NCBI GenBank assembly: GCA_947040555.1
Contig: CAMRBW010000018.1
Span: 1 to 45,017, forward strand
Direction of reading: 5' to 3'
Source: an uncultured Oceanospirillales bacterium
GTDB lineage: Bacteria; Pseudomonadota; Gammaproteobacteria; Pseudomonadales; Endozoicomonadaceae
DNA length: 45,017 nt
Shown piece by piece: positions 35,764 to 44,500 of the stretch. The notes under the pieces were generated by a model that saw only the letters and a program-made list of their open reading frames with translations, had not been told where the DNA came from and did not search any database. Numbering within the stretch: position 1 is the first letter of the stretch; the number at the start of each line of letters is the position of its first letter. The position numbers and the translations under genes were made by a program.

Positions 35764-37845
35764 ATGAGATTCGCTGAGTTACTGGAATTGGGGCCCGGCC
35801 GAAAGCTGATTACTATCAATGATTCTGTCTATGAACAGTTGATCGACCGCTGGACCCGGGAGCTGGGAGCGAAAAAGCTGTTTGGTTATCAGAAGGCCAC
35901 CCGTATTGAGCACTTTCAGGAAGCGGTTGATACGGTTTATACGACACTGGAAAGTGAACTCCAGACCACCGATCCGCGCAAAATCCTGTCCCACACCAAA
36001 TGGGCGATACTGGTGGGCTGTGCCAGCCGCAATTTTCCCGAACATCTGTCAGCCTACCAACCCTCACCGGTGGAACAGACCCGGGTCAAGCGCATGATCC
36101 GCAATACTCTGGCCACCCGGATTATCAGCAATAAAATTGATCTGCTGGATATTATCAAACAGGACAAAACCGATACCTCCTGGATCGTTGATGGGCTGGG
36201 GGCTCCGGGTGAGCTGGCGGTCTCCCGGCTCCGCTACGAGCTGCTGGCGGCCAGCGCCGCGCGGGTCCATGACCACTCTATGAAGGAAGTGGATACCGAC
36301 TGGAGCACCTGGTATGAATGGCAGGCCAATACGGTGGGGTTGTACCAGAGCAGTGCTTCGGCCGAACGCCAGGCTGGGAGCAGCAGCACCAGATTTGGCA
36401 AGGGTATCACCGGGCTTGCCGAGGGCGGGGCACAAAGCGGTGCCTCGGCAGCGGCCGCAGGCAGTGCGGGGCTGTCGGTCAACCGGGAGTGGCAGCAAGG
36501 CGGTTTGAAGCAGACTCTGAAAGGCAATCTGCAGGGTAGCGGTTCAGCCAGTGGTGCGGCCTCCGGTACCGCCAGTATGGCCGAACTGAGGGCCAGCGCT
36601 GCGGCGGGGCTGGAGGGTGAGGCCAACCTGCGGGCCGATATTGATTACGAGCTAACTTATTCCTGCAGGGTCAAGGGAGAATACCTCCGTCGTTTATTGG
36701 GTGGCGAGTTTGATGTGGTGAAAGTCCATACCGGTGCCAGTGCCGAAATCCGCAGCAAGGCCGGGGGCAGCGGAGGGGCAACCGCCAGTCTGTTGCATAG
36801 TCATCAGGAGTCTGCTGTGGAGAGCGGCCTGACCGATGGCAAGACCACCGGTACCCGGGCGTTACATGGACTCAAGGCCAATCTGGAAGGGGAGGTCTCC
36901 CTGGCTGTGGTGATGAAAGGGCAGGGCAGTGTCACTGTCGGCCAGCTGGCAGAAGTGGAGCTTGGGGGCGATCTGTTTGCCGGTGGAATCGCCACCGGGA
37001 ACCTGCAGTGCTTCGTCAACGGTCAGGGGGTTGGCATGGATATCGGAGGGAAACTGTTTGCCGGGTTTGAACTCGGTTCTGATCAGAAAATCGCCCTGAA
37101 ACATCCACGACGAGGGATTAGTATCTTTGCCCTGAAAGCCAGAGAGTCCGTGTCCTTCGGGGTGGGTATGGCCGGTAAACTGGCGGCCAAAGCCTCCATT
37201 GATGAAGTCAGTTTCGACACCACGGCCGGAGCCACCATCGGGGTGGGTTCAAGTATCAGCGCCAGTGGCATTATCTCTCCCCGGGGGCTGATGCTGGTGG
37301 GTTATGATGCCATTGCCATGCCCGCCATCATCAAACTGGCGAGAACCATGAAACAGTCCCACCCCGGCTCAGTGCATACCGAGCGGCTGATCACCTTTGC
37401 CAGATTCCTCAATACCAGGGCTTCAGAAGTGGAACTGAGTCAGGTCTATATGGACTGTCGTGGTCGTATGGTTTCTTTGGTCAGCAACCTTGACCTGGAA
37501 GCGGATGTGGTACAAAAGCGGGCGGCGCGGGTTCCGGGTTTTAATGGGTATGGCGATGTTATGGGTATTGATGAGATCAATGCCGTTGATGGTTTTGTCG
37601 GCAATTCGCAGTCGAAATATTTTCAGTACGCCACTGACGAGATAAAACGGGATGATGGCACAGTGCTGCAAAGCCAAACGATCAGAGGGGAGCGCAAGAA
37701 GCAGGTCGTGGAAGAAGACAAAACGGCTCTTTTGAAGGCGGCGCAGGATTATGCCGGGCTGAAAAAAATACAGCGCAGCGGCGAATGTATTGCTTTTGAA
37801 GTGATTAAAAAAGATATCCAGAGTGGAATCGTTGGCAGTTTCTAG
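35764..37845 (+). CDS. Unrecognised Gly/Ala/Ser-rich 693-residue protein, candidate T6SS effector
   Basis: I do not recognise the family. Residues 1-190 are a mixed helical domain (starting MRFAELLELGPGRKLI). Residues 200-285 are very rich in Gly, Ala and Ser, and 290-520 form Gly-rich beta-like repeats with 'GGDLFAGGIATG', 'GGKLFAGFELGS' and 'VGMAGKLAAKAS'. A charged helical tail follows. There is no signal peptide and no clear catalytic motif. It is translated right after clpV (TAAGGTAAAG ribosome site at 35749-35758) and before vgrG, with the GC content of the tss genes. That placement suggests a secreted or structural T6SS component, possibly a membrane-active effector. A cluster-specific accessory protein is equally possible. 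Confidence 0.8.
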   Translation: MRFAELLELGPGRKLITINDSVYEQLIDRWTRELGAKKLFGYQKATRIEHFQEAVDTVYTTLESELQTTDPRKILSHTKWAILVGCASRNFPEHLSAYQPSPVEQTRVKRMIRNTLATRIISNKIDLLDIIKQDKTDTSWIVDGLGAPGELAVSRLRYELLAASAARVHDHSMKEVDTDWSTWYEWQANTVGLYQSSASAERQAGSSSTRFGKGITGLAEGGAQSGASAAAAGSAGLSVNREWQQGGLKQTLKGNLQGSGSASGAASGTASMAELRASAAAGLEGEANLRADIDYELTYSCRVKGEYLRRLLGGEFDVVKVHTGASAEIRSKAGGSGGATASLLHSHQESAVESGLTDGKTTGTRALHGLKANLEGEVSLAVVMKGQGSVTVGQLAEVELGGDLFAGGIATGNLQCFVNGQGVGMDIGGKLFAGFELGSDQKIALKHPRRGISIFALKARESVSFGVGMAGKLAAKASIDEVSFDTTAGATIGVGSSISASGIISPRGLMLVGYDAIAMPAIIKLARTMKQSHPGSVHTERLITFARFLNTRASEVELSQVYMDCRGRMVSLVSNLDLEADVVQKRAARVPGFNGYGDVMGIDEINAVDGFVGNSQSKYFQYATDEIKRDDGTVLQSQTIRGERKKQVVEEDKTALLKAAQDYAGLKKIQRSGECIAFEVIKKDIQSGIVGSF

Positions 37846-37848
37846 CCG

Positions 37849-37867
37849 GGGGCACAATTGTTGCCCC
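37849..37867 (+). other. Hairpin after the 693-residue gene
   Basis: GGGGCA (37849-37854) pairs with TGCCCC (37862-37867) around a seven-base loop. It has no T tail, so it is at best a weak terminator or stability element. Confidence 0.35.
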
Positions 37868-37943
37868 GTTGCACTGACGAATCCACAACCCGTTGGAACA
37901 TTTTCCAGCGCTCGTACTCGAAAACCAAGGGGAGAAGAACCGT

Positions 37944-40900
37944 ATGATAGCCTTTCTGGTTGATTGGAGACAGGCAGTGAGTGTAAAAGGCCTTCTTTCC
38001 GGTGGACTTGTATTGGTTACTCTGATCTCGGGAGTGTTCCTTAATGCTGCGTTTGCCATGAAGGAGGTAGCAGCAGCAGCAGGCTTGCCCGTTTCTGTTT
38101 TTGGTGTGGCGAATAATAAGCTTCCGATCGTGGTGGATGGAGGAAATGTGCGCCGACAAAAGATCCTCTACGTGAAACCGGGTGAATACTTTCCAAATAA
38201 AGAGAAACTTATAGGTGATGATTTAAATCGTATTGATATTAGAAAAGAAGAATATTCGTTTGGGGAACATTTTTCTCGCAGTAGTAAATTGTTTATTGCT
38301 GAAGACTCTAGGGGATGTTATGACAAATGCAAGGATGAAGTTTTCAATGTTCTGGGATTTATTAAAGCCAATCCTCATAAAGGGATGCAGTATAAAATTG
38401 TGTCTAAATTGTTAAACCCTTTAATTCGCAAGAAAGAGAAAGATGTGCTGGGTGCTGTCAAGTTAATTAATCTTTGGTGTGGGGTTGGTAGTAGAGATAA
38501 TGACGAATTTAAAGGTGAAGTATTTAAAATATTTACAACCATTATTCATCTTTTTTTTGATGTGGTTTTTTCTCTTGATAAAGGAAGGTCAGACAGTAAG
38601 GTTGATCCTCTTGCCTATGTGTCTCTGCTTATTGATATTTATAATAATTTTGATTGTTCAAGATCTATGCAACCTGATTGTGAACATAAGTTCTGTATTT
38701 TAGTCTATTGGTATGCCATGGAGTGTAATGATTATAATTTACCAAAAGGGTATTCTATTAAAAAGGTTCAGTATCTGAATAAAATAATGGAGAGGCGCCA
38801 GTCTGATAATGGTGTGGGCAGATCAGAAGACGTAAAAGTAGAAATGAGACGTCATTTTTTATTACATTTTGGATGGGCTTTCACTCAAGGTGGAGAAAAT
38901 AATAATAACTCTCTTGATGAAGTGATTAAAGAATACAAATTATATGATATAGATAAAGATATTTACGGTGTTTTCAAAGGAAATAGAAACGTAGATTTCA
39001 ATATGAAAGTCTGCTGTGAGCGGGCCAGGATCCTTTTTTTTATAAACTTTTCCAAAACGTTAGATAAACAAAAAAGACAGTCTGTTTTTACCTCTATTAA
39101 AGTTCTGAATTCCTATAAGTACAGCGATTTTCAGATAGAGGAACAATGTAAAACCTTGACATGTAGCGCTCTACTAAAGCTGCTTGACTATGCAATAAAG
39201 GATAAGGATAAGGAACAGCTTTATGAGTATATTGAATCTTTGAGTAAGCTCAAAGAGTACATGTCTGATGAAGGCATGGAGAAATATAAAGAAGCCAAAA
39301 ATTTTTTTCCTATAAGTGATGAACAACATGAAGTGATTGATGTGTCGGACAGTAGTGATTCAGAGTCAGTAGTACTACTAAGTGATGAAGGCGGGGAATC
39401 AACAAGTGTGGCTGGGCAATTACCTAATTGTCAAAATTCTAAGGATGCTTTGGATCAATTTTTTGATAAATTTCAGGAGATTTATAATATAAAAAATTCT
39501 ATGAATTTAGGGGTATGGAAAGTATTAAGGGATTTTTTGGATATTCAGAAAAAAACAGGGTTGTCGAAATTTGATGATTATAAAATGAAATTTCCTGCCC
39601 CACTACAGGGTGAGGACTCTTGGGAAAATGCTGCTAAAAAAGCTAATTTAATGATATCGGAATATAAACAGGATGCGGATAAAACCATTTGTGAACTATT
39701 CAAAAAAATCACTGGTAAGTACTCGGACAGTTGTAATCAAAAACTTGCTGATTCAGAGTCCAGTGACTGCGGGCGTGGGGAGGAAAAAACAAATGGTCAA
39801 GTATTTAGTGATGAATTTAATGAGGATGAATTGAATGAGGATGAATTGAATGAAATGAAGTGCTCGCTTGAAACTTTAAAAGGATATATGTGGGGTTCTG
39901 AGGAGAAAGATATCTATCGAAAACTTCTTGTTTGTGTGTTTTGGTATGCGATAAAGGTAAAAGATTACCCGTTTGCCAATGAGTATGTCTCATTGGTGAA
40001 GAAGAGTGTGCCTAAAATTAATGAGATTGTTAAAGAGTATGCAATAGAGCTTGATGATGATCAAGCGTTCAATGTTTATTTGGCTGTGTTGTTTTGTAAG
40101 CTGAAAGAGAATCGGTGTGAAAAAAAGTTCAGGAAGGCGTATCATTACAGTATGTTAAAAAAGCTTTGTAAGGATAAGATTGACTCATCTTTGAAGGAAG
40201 CGAAGAAGTATTTCGAAGGTAATGATTTCGATCACGCACTGAGTATTTATCAAAAAATATGCATACATCAAAAGTGTAAATGGCGGATTTTCAAAGAGCA
40301 GTGCCGTAAAAATTATAAAGTAAAACCCTGTTGGGAGAATATATGGATCGATCATGTTCGCTGCCTGAAAGAAGTTATTAAACAAGACTGGTCTAACCCT
40401 GATCAAACAGAACACCTGAAAAAGGCACTTGATATTCTTTTAGATACTCGGTGCGCGTGTTATCCAGAATCTTCGTGTCCTGACGGGCAATCCTTGCATG
40501 GTTTGTTGCAACAGTTGCCATTAACCTATCCGGATGATTTTGAGAATTATCGTAAAAAGCTTACTTTATTGATGGATGTCTCTTCTTTGAAGGAAGCGAA
40601 GAAGTATTCCGAAGAAGCGAAGAAGTATTTCGAAGATGGTGAGTTCGATCACGCACTGAGTATTTATCAAGAAATATGGATACGTCAAAAGTGTAAATGG
40701 CAGACTTACAAAGAGCAGTGCCGTAAAAATTATAAAGTAAACCCCTGTTGGGAGGAGATATGGATCGATCATGTTCGCTGCCTGAAAGAAGTTATTAAAC
40801 AATACTTGCCTAGCCCTGATCAAACAGAACACCTGAAAAAGGCACTTGATCTTCTTTTAGATACTCGGTGCGCGTGTTATCCAGAATCTTCGTGGCCTGA

Positions 40901-41084
40901 CGGGCAATCCTTGCATGATTTGTTGAAACAGTTGCTATTAAACTATCCGGATGATTTTGAGAATTATCGTGAAAAGCTTACTTTATTGATGGATGTCTCT
41001 TTTTGGATAAGAGGCTATCAAAATCGCAAACTGAAAGCCATGAGTGAGTTCAAGCCTTGTGGACATTTGAAGAATGATAGGTGA
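37944..41084 (+). CDS. AT-rich exported TPR-like protein with tandem duplication
   Basis: The open frame starts at 37893, but AAGGGGAGAAG (37927-37937) places the start at ATG 37944, giving 1046 residues. A Sec signal follows: basic/polar start, hydrophobic GLLSGGLVLVTLISGVFL, cleavage after NAAFA. The mature protein is helical, rich in Lys, Asp, Glu and Cys, with an acidic ELNED repeat near residue 625-640 and a Ser/Asp-rich stretch near 465-490. The C-terminal third has two copies of a ~130-residue unit with TPR-like 'EAKKYFE(x)4FDHALSIYQ' helices and conserved Cys/Trp residues. It is AT-rich unlike its neighbours, suggesting acquisition. Export is unusual for a T6SS substrate. It could be a periplasmic protector against the upstream candidate effector, or unrelated cargo. 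Confidence 0.8.
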   Translation: MIAFLVDWRQAVSVKGLLSGGLVLVTLISGVFLNAAFAMKEVAAAAGLPVSVFGVANNKLPIVVDGGNVRRQKILYVKPGEYFPNKEKLIGDDLNRIDIRKEEYSFGEHFSRSSKLFIAEDSRGCYDKCKDEVFNVLGFIKANPHKGMQYKIVSKLLNPLIRKKEKDVLGAVKLINLWCGVGSRDNDEFKGEVFKIFTTIIHLFFDVVFSLDKGRSDSKVDPLAYVSLLIDIYNNFDCSRSMQPDCEHKFCILVYWYAMECNDYNLPKGYSIKKVQYLNKIMERRQSDNGVGRSEDVKVEMRRHFLLHFGWAFTQGGENNNNSLDEVIKEYKLYDIDKDIYGVFKGNRNVDFNMKVCCERARILFFINFSKTLDKQKRQSVFTSIKVLNSYKYSDFQIEEQCKTLTCSALLKLLDYAIKDKDKEQLYEYIESLSKLKEYMSDEGMEKYKEAKNFFPISDEQHEVIDVSDSSDSESVVLLSDEGGESTSVAGQLPNCQNSKDALDQFFDKFQEIYNIKNSMNLGVWKVLRDFLDIQKKTGLSKFDDYKMKFPAPLQGEDSWENAAKKANLMISEYKQDADKTICELFKKITGKYSDSCNQKLADSESSDCGRGEEKTNGQVFSDEFNEDELNEDELNEMKCSLETLKGYMWGSEEKDIYRKLLVCVFWYAIKVKDYPFANEYVSLVKKSVPKINEIVKEYAIELDDDQAFNVYLAVLFCKLKENRCEKKFRKAYHYSMLKKLCKDKIDSSLKEAKKYFEGNDFDHALSIYQKICIHQKCKWRIFKEQCRKNYKVKPCWENIWIDHVRCLKEVIKQDWSNPDQTEHLKKALDILLDTRCACYPESSCPDGQSLHGLLQQLPLTYPDDFENYRKKLTLLMDVSSLKEAKKYSEEAKKYFEDGEFDHALSIYQEIWIRQKCKWQTYKEQCRKNYKVNPCWEEIWIDHVRCLKEVIKQYLPSPDQTEHLKKALDLLLDTRCACYPESSWPDGQSLHDLLKQLLLNYPDDFENYREKLTLLMDVSFWIRGYQNRKLKAMSEFKPCGHLKNDR
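39810..39854 (+). repeat. Three 15-bp acidic repeats
   Basis: GATGAATTTAATGAG and two copies of GATGAATTGAATGA(G/A) encode DEFNE-DELNE-DELNE within the exported protein. Confidence 0.85.
40188..41003 (+). repeat. 396-bp coding tandem duplication
   Basis: Copy 1 (40188-40583) and copy 2 (40584 to about 41003) are highly similar at the DNA level, each starting TCTTTGAAGGAAGCG. Copy 2 contains an extra 21-bp internal duplication giving EAKKYSEEAKKYFE. The period is 396 bp before that insertion. Confidence 0.9.
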
Positions 41085-41140
41085 CAGGGGTTATGCGCAT
41101 TGACCGTCTATATTGTTGGTGACAGGAAGGTTTGTTAACG

Positions 41141-41225
41141 ATGCTCTACTCTATATGCTCTACTCTATACGCTCTACTCTATACGCTCTACTCTATACGC
41201 TCTGTGATACGCTCTGTGATACGTC
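41141..41225 (+). repeat. 14-bp then 12-bp tandem repeats upstream of vgrG
   Basis: Four units A(T/C)GCTCTACTCTAT (41141-41196) are followed by two units ACGCTCTGTGAT (41197-41220) and a partial. They fill most of the 177-base gap before vgrG and are not in a gene. No hairpin or promoter is obvious inside. Confidence 0.9.
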
Positions 41226-41261
41226 CTGTGTTTGTCTTGTTCCCATCTGGTCTAAAAATTA

Positions 41262-43412
41262 ATGGAAACCCTTGAGATACACGCCAGACCCCTCATCGCC
41301 CTTTCTGAACAGGGGGATGAGTGGATCGTGTCACAGCTGCACAGCAGTGAGCAGCTGGATGTCCTGTATCAGCATCGGGCGGTGATTCTGGCCAGAAAAC
41401 TATCAGAGAGCGCATTACTGGGTCAGGGGATCACTTTCTGCTATCAGCCCAGCAAAGGTTCAAGCCGGGTTAAACAGCGTTATTTTCATGGTTATTGTGT
41501 CCAGGTCCGGCAGGTTGGGCTGATGGCCAGCCGGGGTTACCTGCACTATGAGCTGTTGGTCAGCCCCTGGTGCTGGTTTCTGCAGCAACGCAGTAACTGT
41601 CGTATTTTTCAGCAGCAAAAAACGGCTGAAATTATCACCGCCATCTGCCGTGAACACGGTTTTCAATCGGATCTTGAGCTGAAAATCAATAACGACACCC
41701 GTCTTGAATACTGCGTCCAGTTCAATGAAAGCGACTGGGATTTTATCAGCCGGCTGATCGCCGCCCGGGGCTGGTTTTATTATTTCCGGCAGAGCAATGG
41801 ACGACATCAGCTGATTATCGGGGAAACCAACCGGGTATTCAGCGACTGCGGGGAGGCTGATATTGAGTATTTTGTCGAAAGCACCCGACTGGAACGGGCC
41901 ATTACCCGCTGGATTCACCGTTACCGGATGGTATCCGGCTCGGTACAGTCCGCTGATTACAATGTGACAACAGCCCGGCCAATAGCCACCGATGAAGCCA
42001 GAAGTCAGCAGAGCATGCCCCATCGTCGGCGGTTGCAGCAGTACTTCTATCCCGGAGACTTTGACAGCAGGGAGCAGGGTGGTACGGTCGTGGATAAACG
42101 GCTGGAGTCGTTGGATACCCAGCTCAGTGAAGTGGAAGGGGAAAGTACCCTGACCGGTTTTGCTGCGGGCACCACCTTTGCCTTGAAACACCATCCCGAC
42201 CGCCAGGAACAGCAGGACTATCTGCTTCGCCAGGTGAGCCATGCCATGGTCACGGGAGAAGATGGTCGCAGTATTGAATACAGCAACGGCTTCTGTTGCA
42301 TCCCCTTGAAAACGCCTTGGCAAACCAGAAATCCGGTACAGAAGCCGTTAATGCCTGGCCTGCACAGTGCCTTGGTTACCGGGCCTGATAATGAAGAGGT
42401 CTATCTGGATGAGTTCCACCGGATAAAAGTGCAGTTTCACTGGGACCGGGAGGGAAAAAACGATCAGAACAGCTCCTGTTGGATACGGGTTGCCCAGTCT
42501 CTGGCGGGGGATGGCTTTGGTTGCCAGTTTACCCCCAGGGTGGGGGATGAAGTGCTGGTCAGTTTCCTGGATAACGATCCGGACCGGCCTCTGGTGGTCG
42601 GCACGGTTTACAATGGCCAACGACGTCAGCCGTATAAATCCGGTATGGAACAGGGCATGAAACTGAAATCATTGCCAAAAGGGGGGGCGGATAATTTCAG
42701 TGAGCTGCGCTTCAACTGCAAGAAGGGTGAGGAGCTGATGTATGTTCAGGCGGAAAAGGATCGGTCGTCGTTGATCAAAAATGACAATAATGAGGTGATC
42801 AAGGGTAAAAACACGACACTGGTAGAGAAAACCTCCGAAAGAACTGTTAAGGAAAACGACAGCCACAAGATAGAAGGCGAGCAGCTGACAGAAGTCACAA
42901 AGAATATCACTATCCGGACTCAGGCAGACTGCATGTTGAACACCACCGGTCACTATCAGCAGAAAACCGATGGCAACTACAGTCTGGAAGTGCGTGGAAC
43001 AACCGATACCCGCAGTACCGGAGACCTGAGTATCACCAGCAAGGGCAATATCTCCGAAACCGCCACCGGCAGTATTGCCATGGATGCCGCCAGTATCAGC
43101 GGTACGGCCAAAACCGGGATCGAACTCAGTGTTGGGGCCAGCAAGATTACCCTCTCCAACAGCTCCGTGGAGATCAAGTGTGGTCCCAGTCAGGTCAGTC
43201 TGTCACCGTCCGGAGTGGAGATCTCCGGGGTGCAGGTCAAAATAGACGGCAAAGTTTCGGCCATGATGAAAGGGGGGGTGTCAGCTTCTGTGGAGGGCAC
43301 TGTCAATGCCGAGCTGAAAGGCACGCTGGTCACCGTAAAAGGCAATGGCATGACCTCCGTTAAAGCCGGGGCGATGGTGGATCTTTCCGGTGCCATCGTG
43401 AAAATCAATTAA
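41262..43412 (+). CDS. vgrG: Type VI spike protein VgrG (TssI)
   Basis: The 716-residue protein has the gp27/gp5-like VgrG core. 'LQQRSNCRIFQQQKTAEIITAICREHGF' and 'YCVQFNESDWDFISRLIAARGWFYYF' are hallmark N-terminal segments. 'DEFHRIKVQFHWDREGKNDQNSSCWIRVAQSLAGDGFG' is the gp5 OB-fold block, followed by 'PRVGDEVLVSFLDNDPDRPLVVGTVYN'. From about residue 490 a repetitive beta-helix runs to the end. No extra effector domain is fused. The spike tip is completed by the PAAR protein at 44023. The ATG at 41262 has no good ribosome site, and the leader is repetitive. Confidence 0.96.
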   Translation: METLEIHARPLIALSEQGDEWIVSQLHSSEQLDVLYQHRAVILARKLSESALLGQGITFCYQPSKGSSRVKQRYFHGYCVQVRQVGLMASRGYLHYELLVSPWCWFLQQRSNCRIFQQQKTAEIITAICREHGFQSDLELKINNDTRLEYCVQFNESDWDFISRLIAARGWFYYFRQSNGRHQLIIGETNRVFSDCGEADIEYFVESTRLERAITRWIHRYRMVSGSVQSADYNVTTARPIATDEARSQQSMPHRRRLQQYFYPGDFDSREQGGTVVDKRLESLDTQLSEVEGESTLTGFAAGTTFALKHHPDRQEQQDYLLRQVSHAMVTGEDGRSIEYSNGFCCIPLKTPWQTRNPVQKPLMPGLHSALVTGPDNEEVYLDEFHRIKVQFHWDREGKNDQNSSCWIRVAQSLAGDGFGCQFTPRVGDEVLVSFLDNDPDRPLVVGTVYNGQRRQPYKSGMEQGMKLKSLPKGGADNFSELRFNCKKGEELMYVQAEKDRSSLIKNDNNEVIKGKNTTLVEKTSERTVKENDSHKIEGEQLTEVTKNITIRTQADCMLNTTGHYQQKTDGNYSLEVRGTTDTRSTGDLSITSKGNISETATGSIAMDAASISGTAKTGIELSVGASKITLSNSSVEIKCGPSQVSLSPSGVEISGVQVKIDGKVSAMMKGGVSASVEGTVNAELKGTLVTVKGNGMTSVKAGAMVDLSGAIVKIN

Positions 43413-43414
43413 CC

Positions 43415-44020
43415 ATGTTAGTGACAAAATCGTTAGTGACAAAAAAGGGTCTGAAAAAAATCCCGCAACCGCTGGCCACCGATATTCTGCAACGCTATGA
43501 GCAGGACCGTTCGTTCCGGAAGCTGGTTGATCCGGCAATGACCCCGGTGCAGCTAATCAACCGGCTGGCTGAGGAAGAAATGTATCAGGAGCTGGTGATC
43601 TTTCTGAGCCACTGCCTGCTGGCCATGGAGTGTATCTGGTGGGGCTATCTATGTGTTGAATCGTTATGCGAATCGGCAGGTCAGCCGCTGTCAGAGACGG
43701 AACAAAAGACACTGGATGTGATTAAACGATGGCTTCATGAGCCAGTAGAGCCCCATCGTCGTCTGGCAGAGATCGCCGTGCAGCAGGCCGGGCTGGATAA
43801 CGCTTGTGGCTGGCTGGCTCAGGGGGTGTTCTGGAGTGGTGGCAGCATTACCCCGGTTAATGGGCCACCTAATCCGGTGCCGCCCTGGCTCTATGCCCAT
43901 GCCGTGGCCGGAGCTATTTGTCTGGCCGCCGTGTTGCCCGATGGCCGGGAAGGGGAAAAACGGTACCGGCAGTTTATTGCCATGGGAATTGATATTGCCG
44001 ATGGCGGCAAGGGGAGGTAA
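43415..44020 (+). CDS. DUF6931-like protein between vgrG and PAAR
   Basis: The 201-residue protein resembles the small family (DUF6931) found near T6SS spike genes. The pattern is an N-terminal helix 'IPQPLATDILQRYEQD', then 'CLLAMECIWWGYLCVESLCE', 'CGWLAQGVFWSGGSITP' and 'PPWLYAHAVAGAICLAAVL'. Its function is unknown; an adaptor or assembly role for VgrG/PAAR cargo is plausible. ATG 43415 lies two bases after the vgrG stop. A 13-bp direct repeat (GTTAGTGACAAAA at 43417 and 43432) duplicates the first residues (LVTK-SLVTK). Family recall is from memory and should be checked. Confidence 0.75.
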   Translation: MLVTKSLVTKKGLKKIPQPLATDILQRYEQDRSFRKLVDPAMTPVQLINRLAEEEMYQELVIFLSHCLLAMECIWWGYLCVESLCESAGQPLSETEQKTLDVIKRWLHEPVEPHRRLAEIAVQQAGLDNACGWLAQGVFWSGGSITPVNGPPNPVPPWLYAHAVAGAICLAAVLPDGREGEKRYRQFIAMGIDIADGGKGR

Positions 44021-44022
44021 CT

Positions 44023-44316
44023 ATGGGACCCGCAGCCAGAGCTGGGGATATGCATATTTGTCCGATGCAGACACCCGCTGTAGTGCCCATCCCGCATGTG
44101 GGTGGGCCTATTCTGCCACTGCCTTGCACGGTTCTGATTGGTGGTCTGCCAGCGGCTACGCTGGGTCAGCCCTGTCTCTGTGTGGGGCCGCCGGATGTGG
44201 TAATCAAAGGCAGTCTTACAGTATTGATTAATGGCAGACCCGCGGTGCGCATGGGAGATACCACAGCCCATGGAGGTACCATCATTTCAGGTTGGCCGAC
44301 AGTGCTGATTGGGTGA
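44023..44316 (+). CDS. PAAR-domain spike tip protein
   Basis: The 97-residue protein is a PAAR sheath-tip cone. It has repeated 'TVLIGGLPAATLGQPC' and 'TVLINGRPAVRMGDTTAHGG' turns, and Cys/His residues (HICP, H47-like, C68-like, H88-like) that can bind the tip metal. It ends at the beta-cone with no C-terminal toxin, so it is a structural tip rather than an evolved effector. It starts two bases after the preceding stop codon, in a vgrG-DUF6931-PAAR block. Confidence 0.93.
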   Translation: MGPAARAGDMHICPMQTPAVVPIPHVGGPILPLPCTVLIGGLPAATLGQPCLCVGPPDVVIKGSLTVLINGRPAVRMGDTTAHGGTIISGWPTVLIG

Positions 44317-44500
44317 AATTTATCTGTGTGAATCACCGGGCGGGGAAGAAGAACCGAGCGACACAAATTTTGTTGCTCAAGAGGAATATTGAGGAGCTTA
44401 TTCCTGAATAGCCAGGCTGGAAAAGACGGGAACTATTCAGAATTTAATAAGACGACTACACTCTTTTATCCGCAGTACGGACATTCTGTTAAGTTCGGCT
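44317..44500. other. Short gap between PAAR and FHA genes
   Basis: The 184 bases contain no recognised gene, terminator or repeat. They end in the leader of the FHA gene, which has only a weak ribosome site (TTAAG). Confidence 0.4.
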
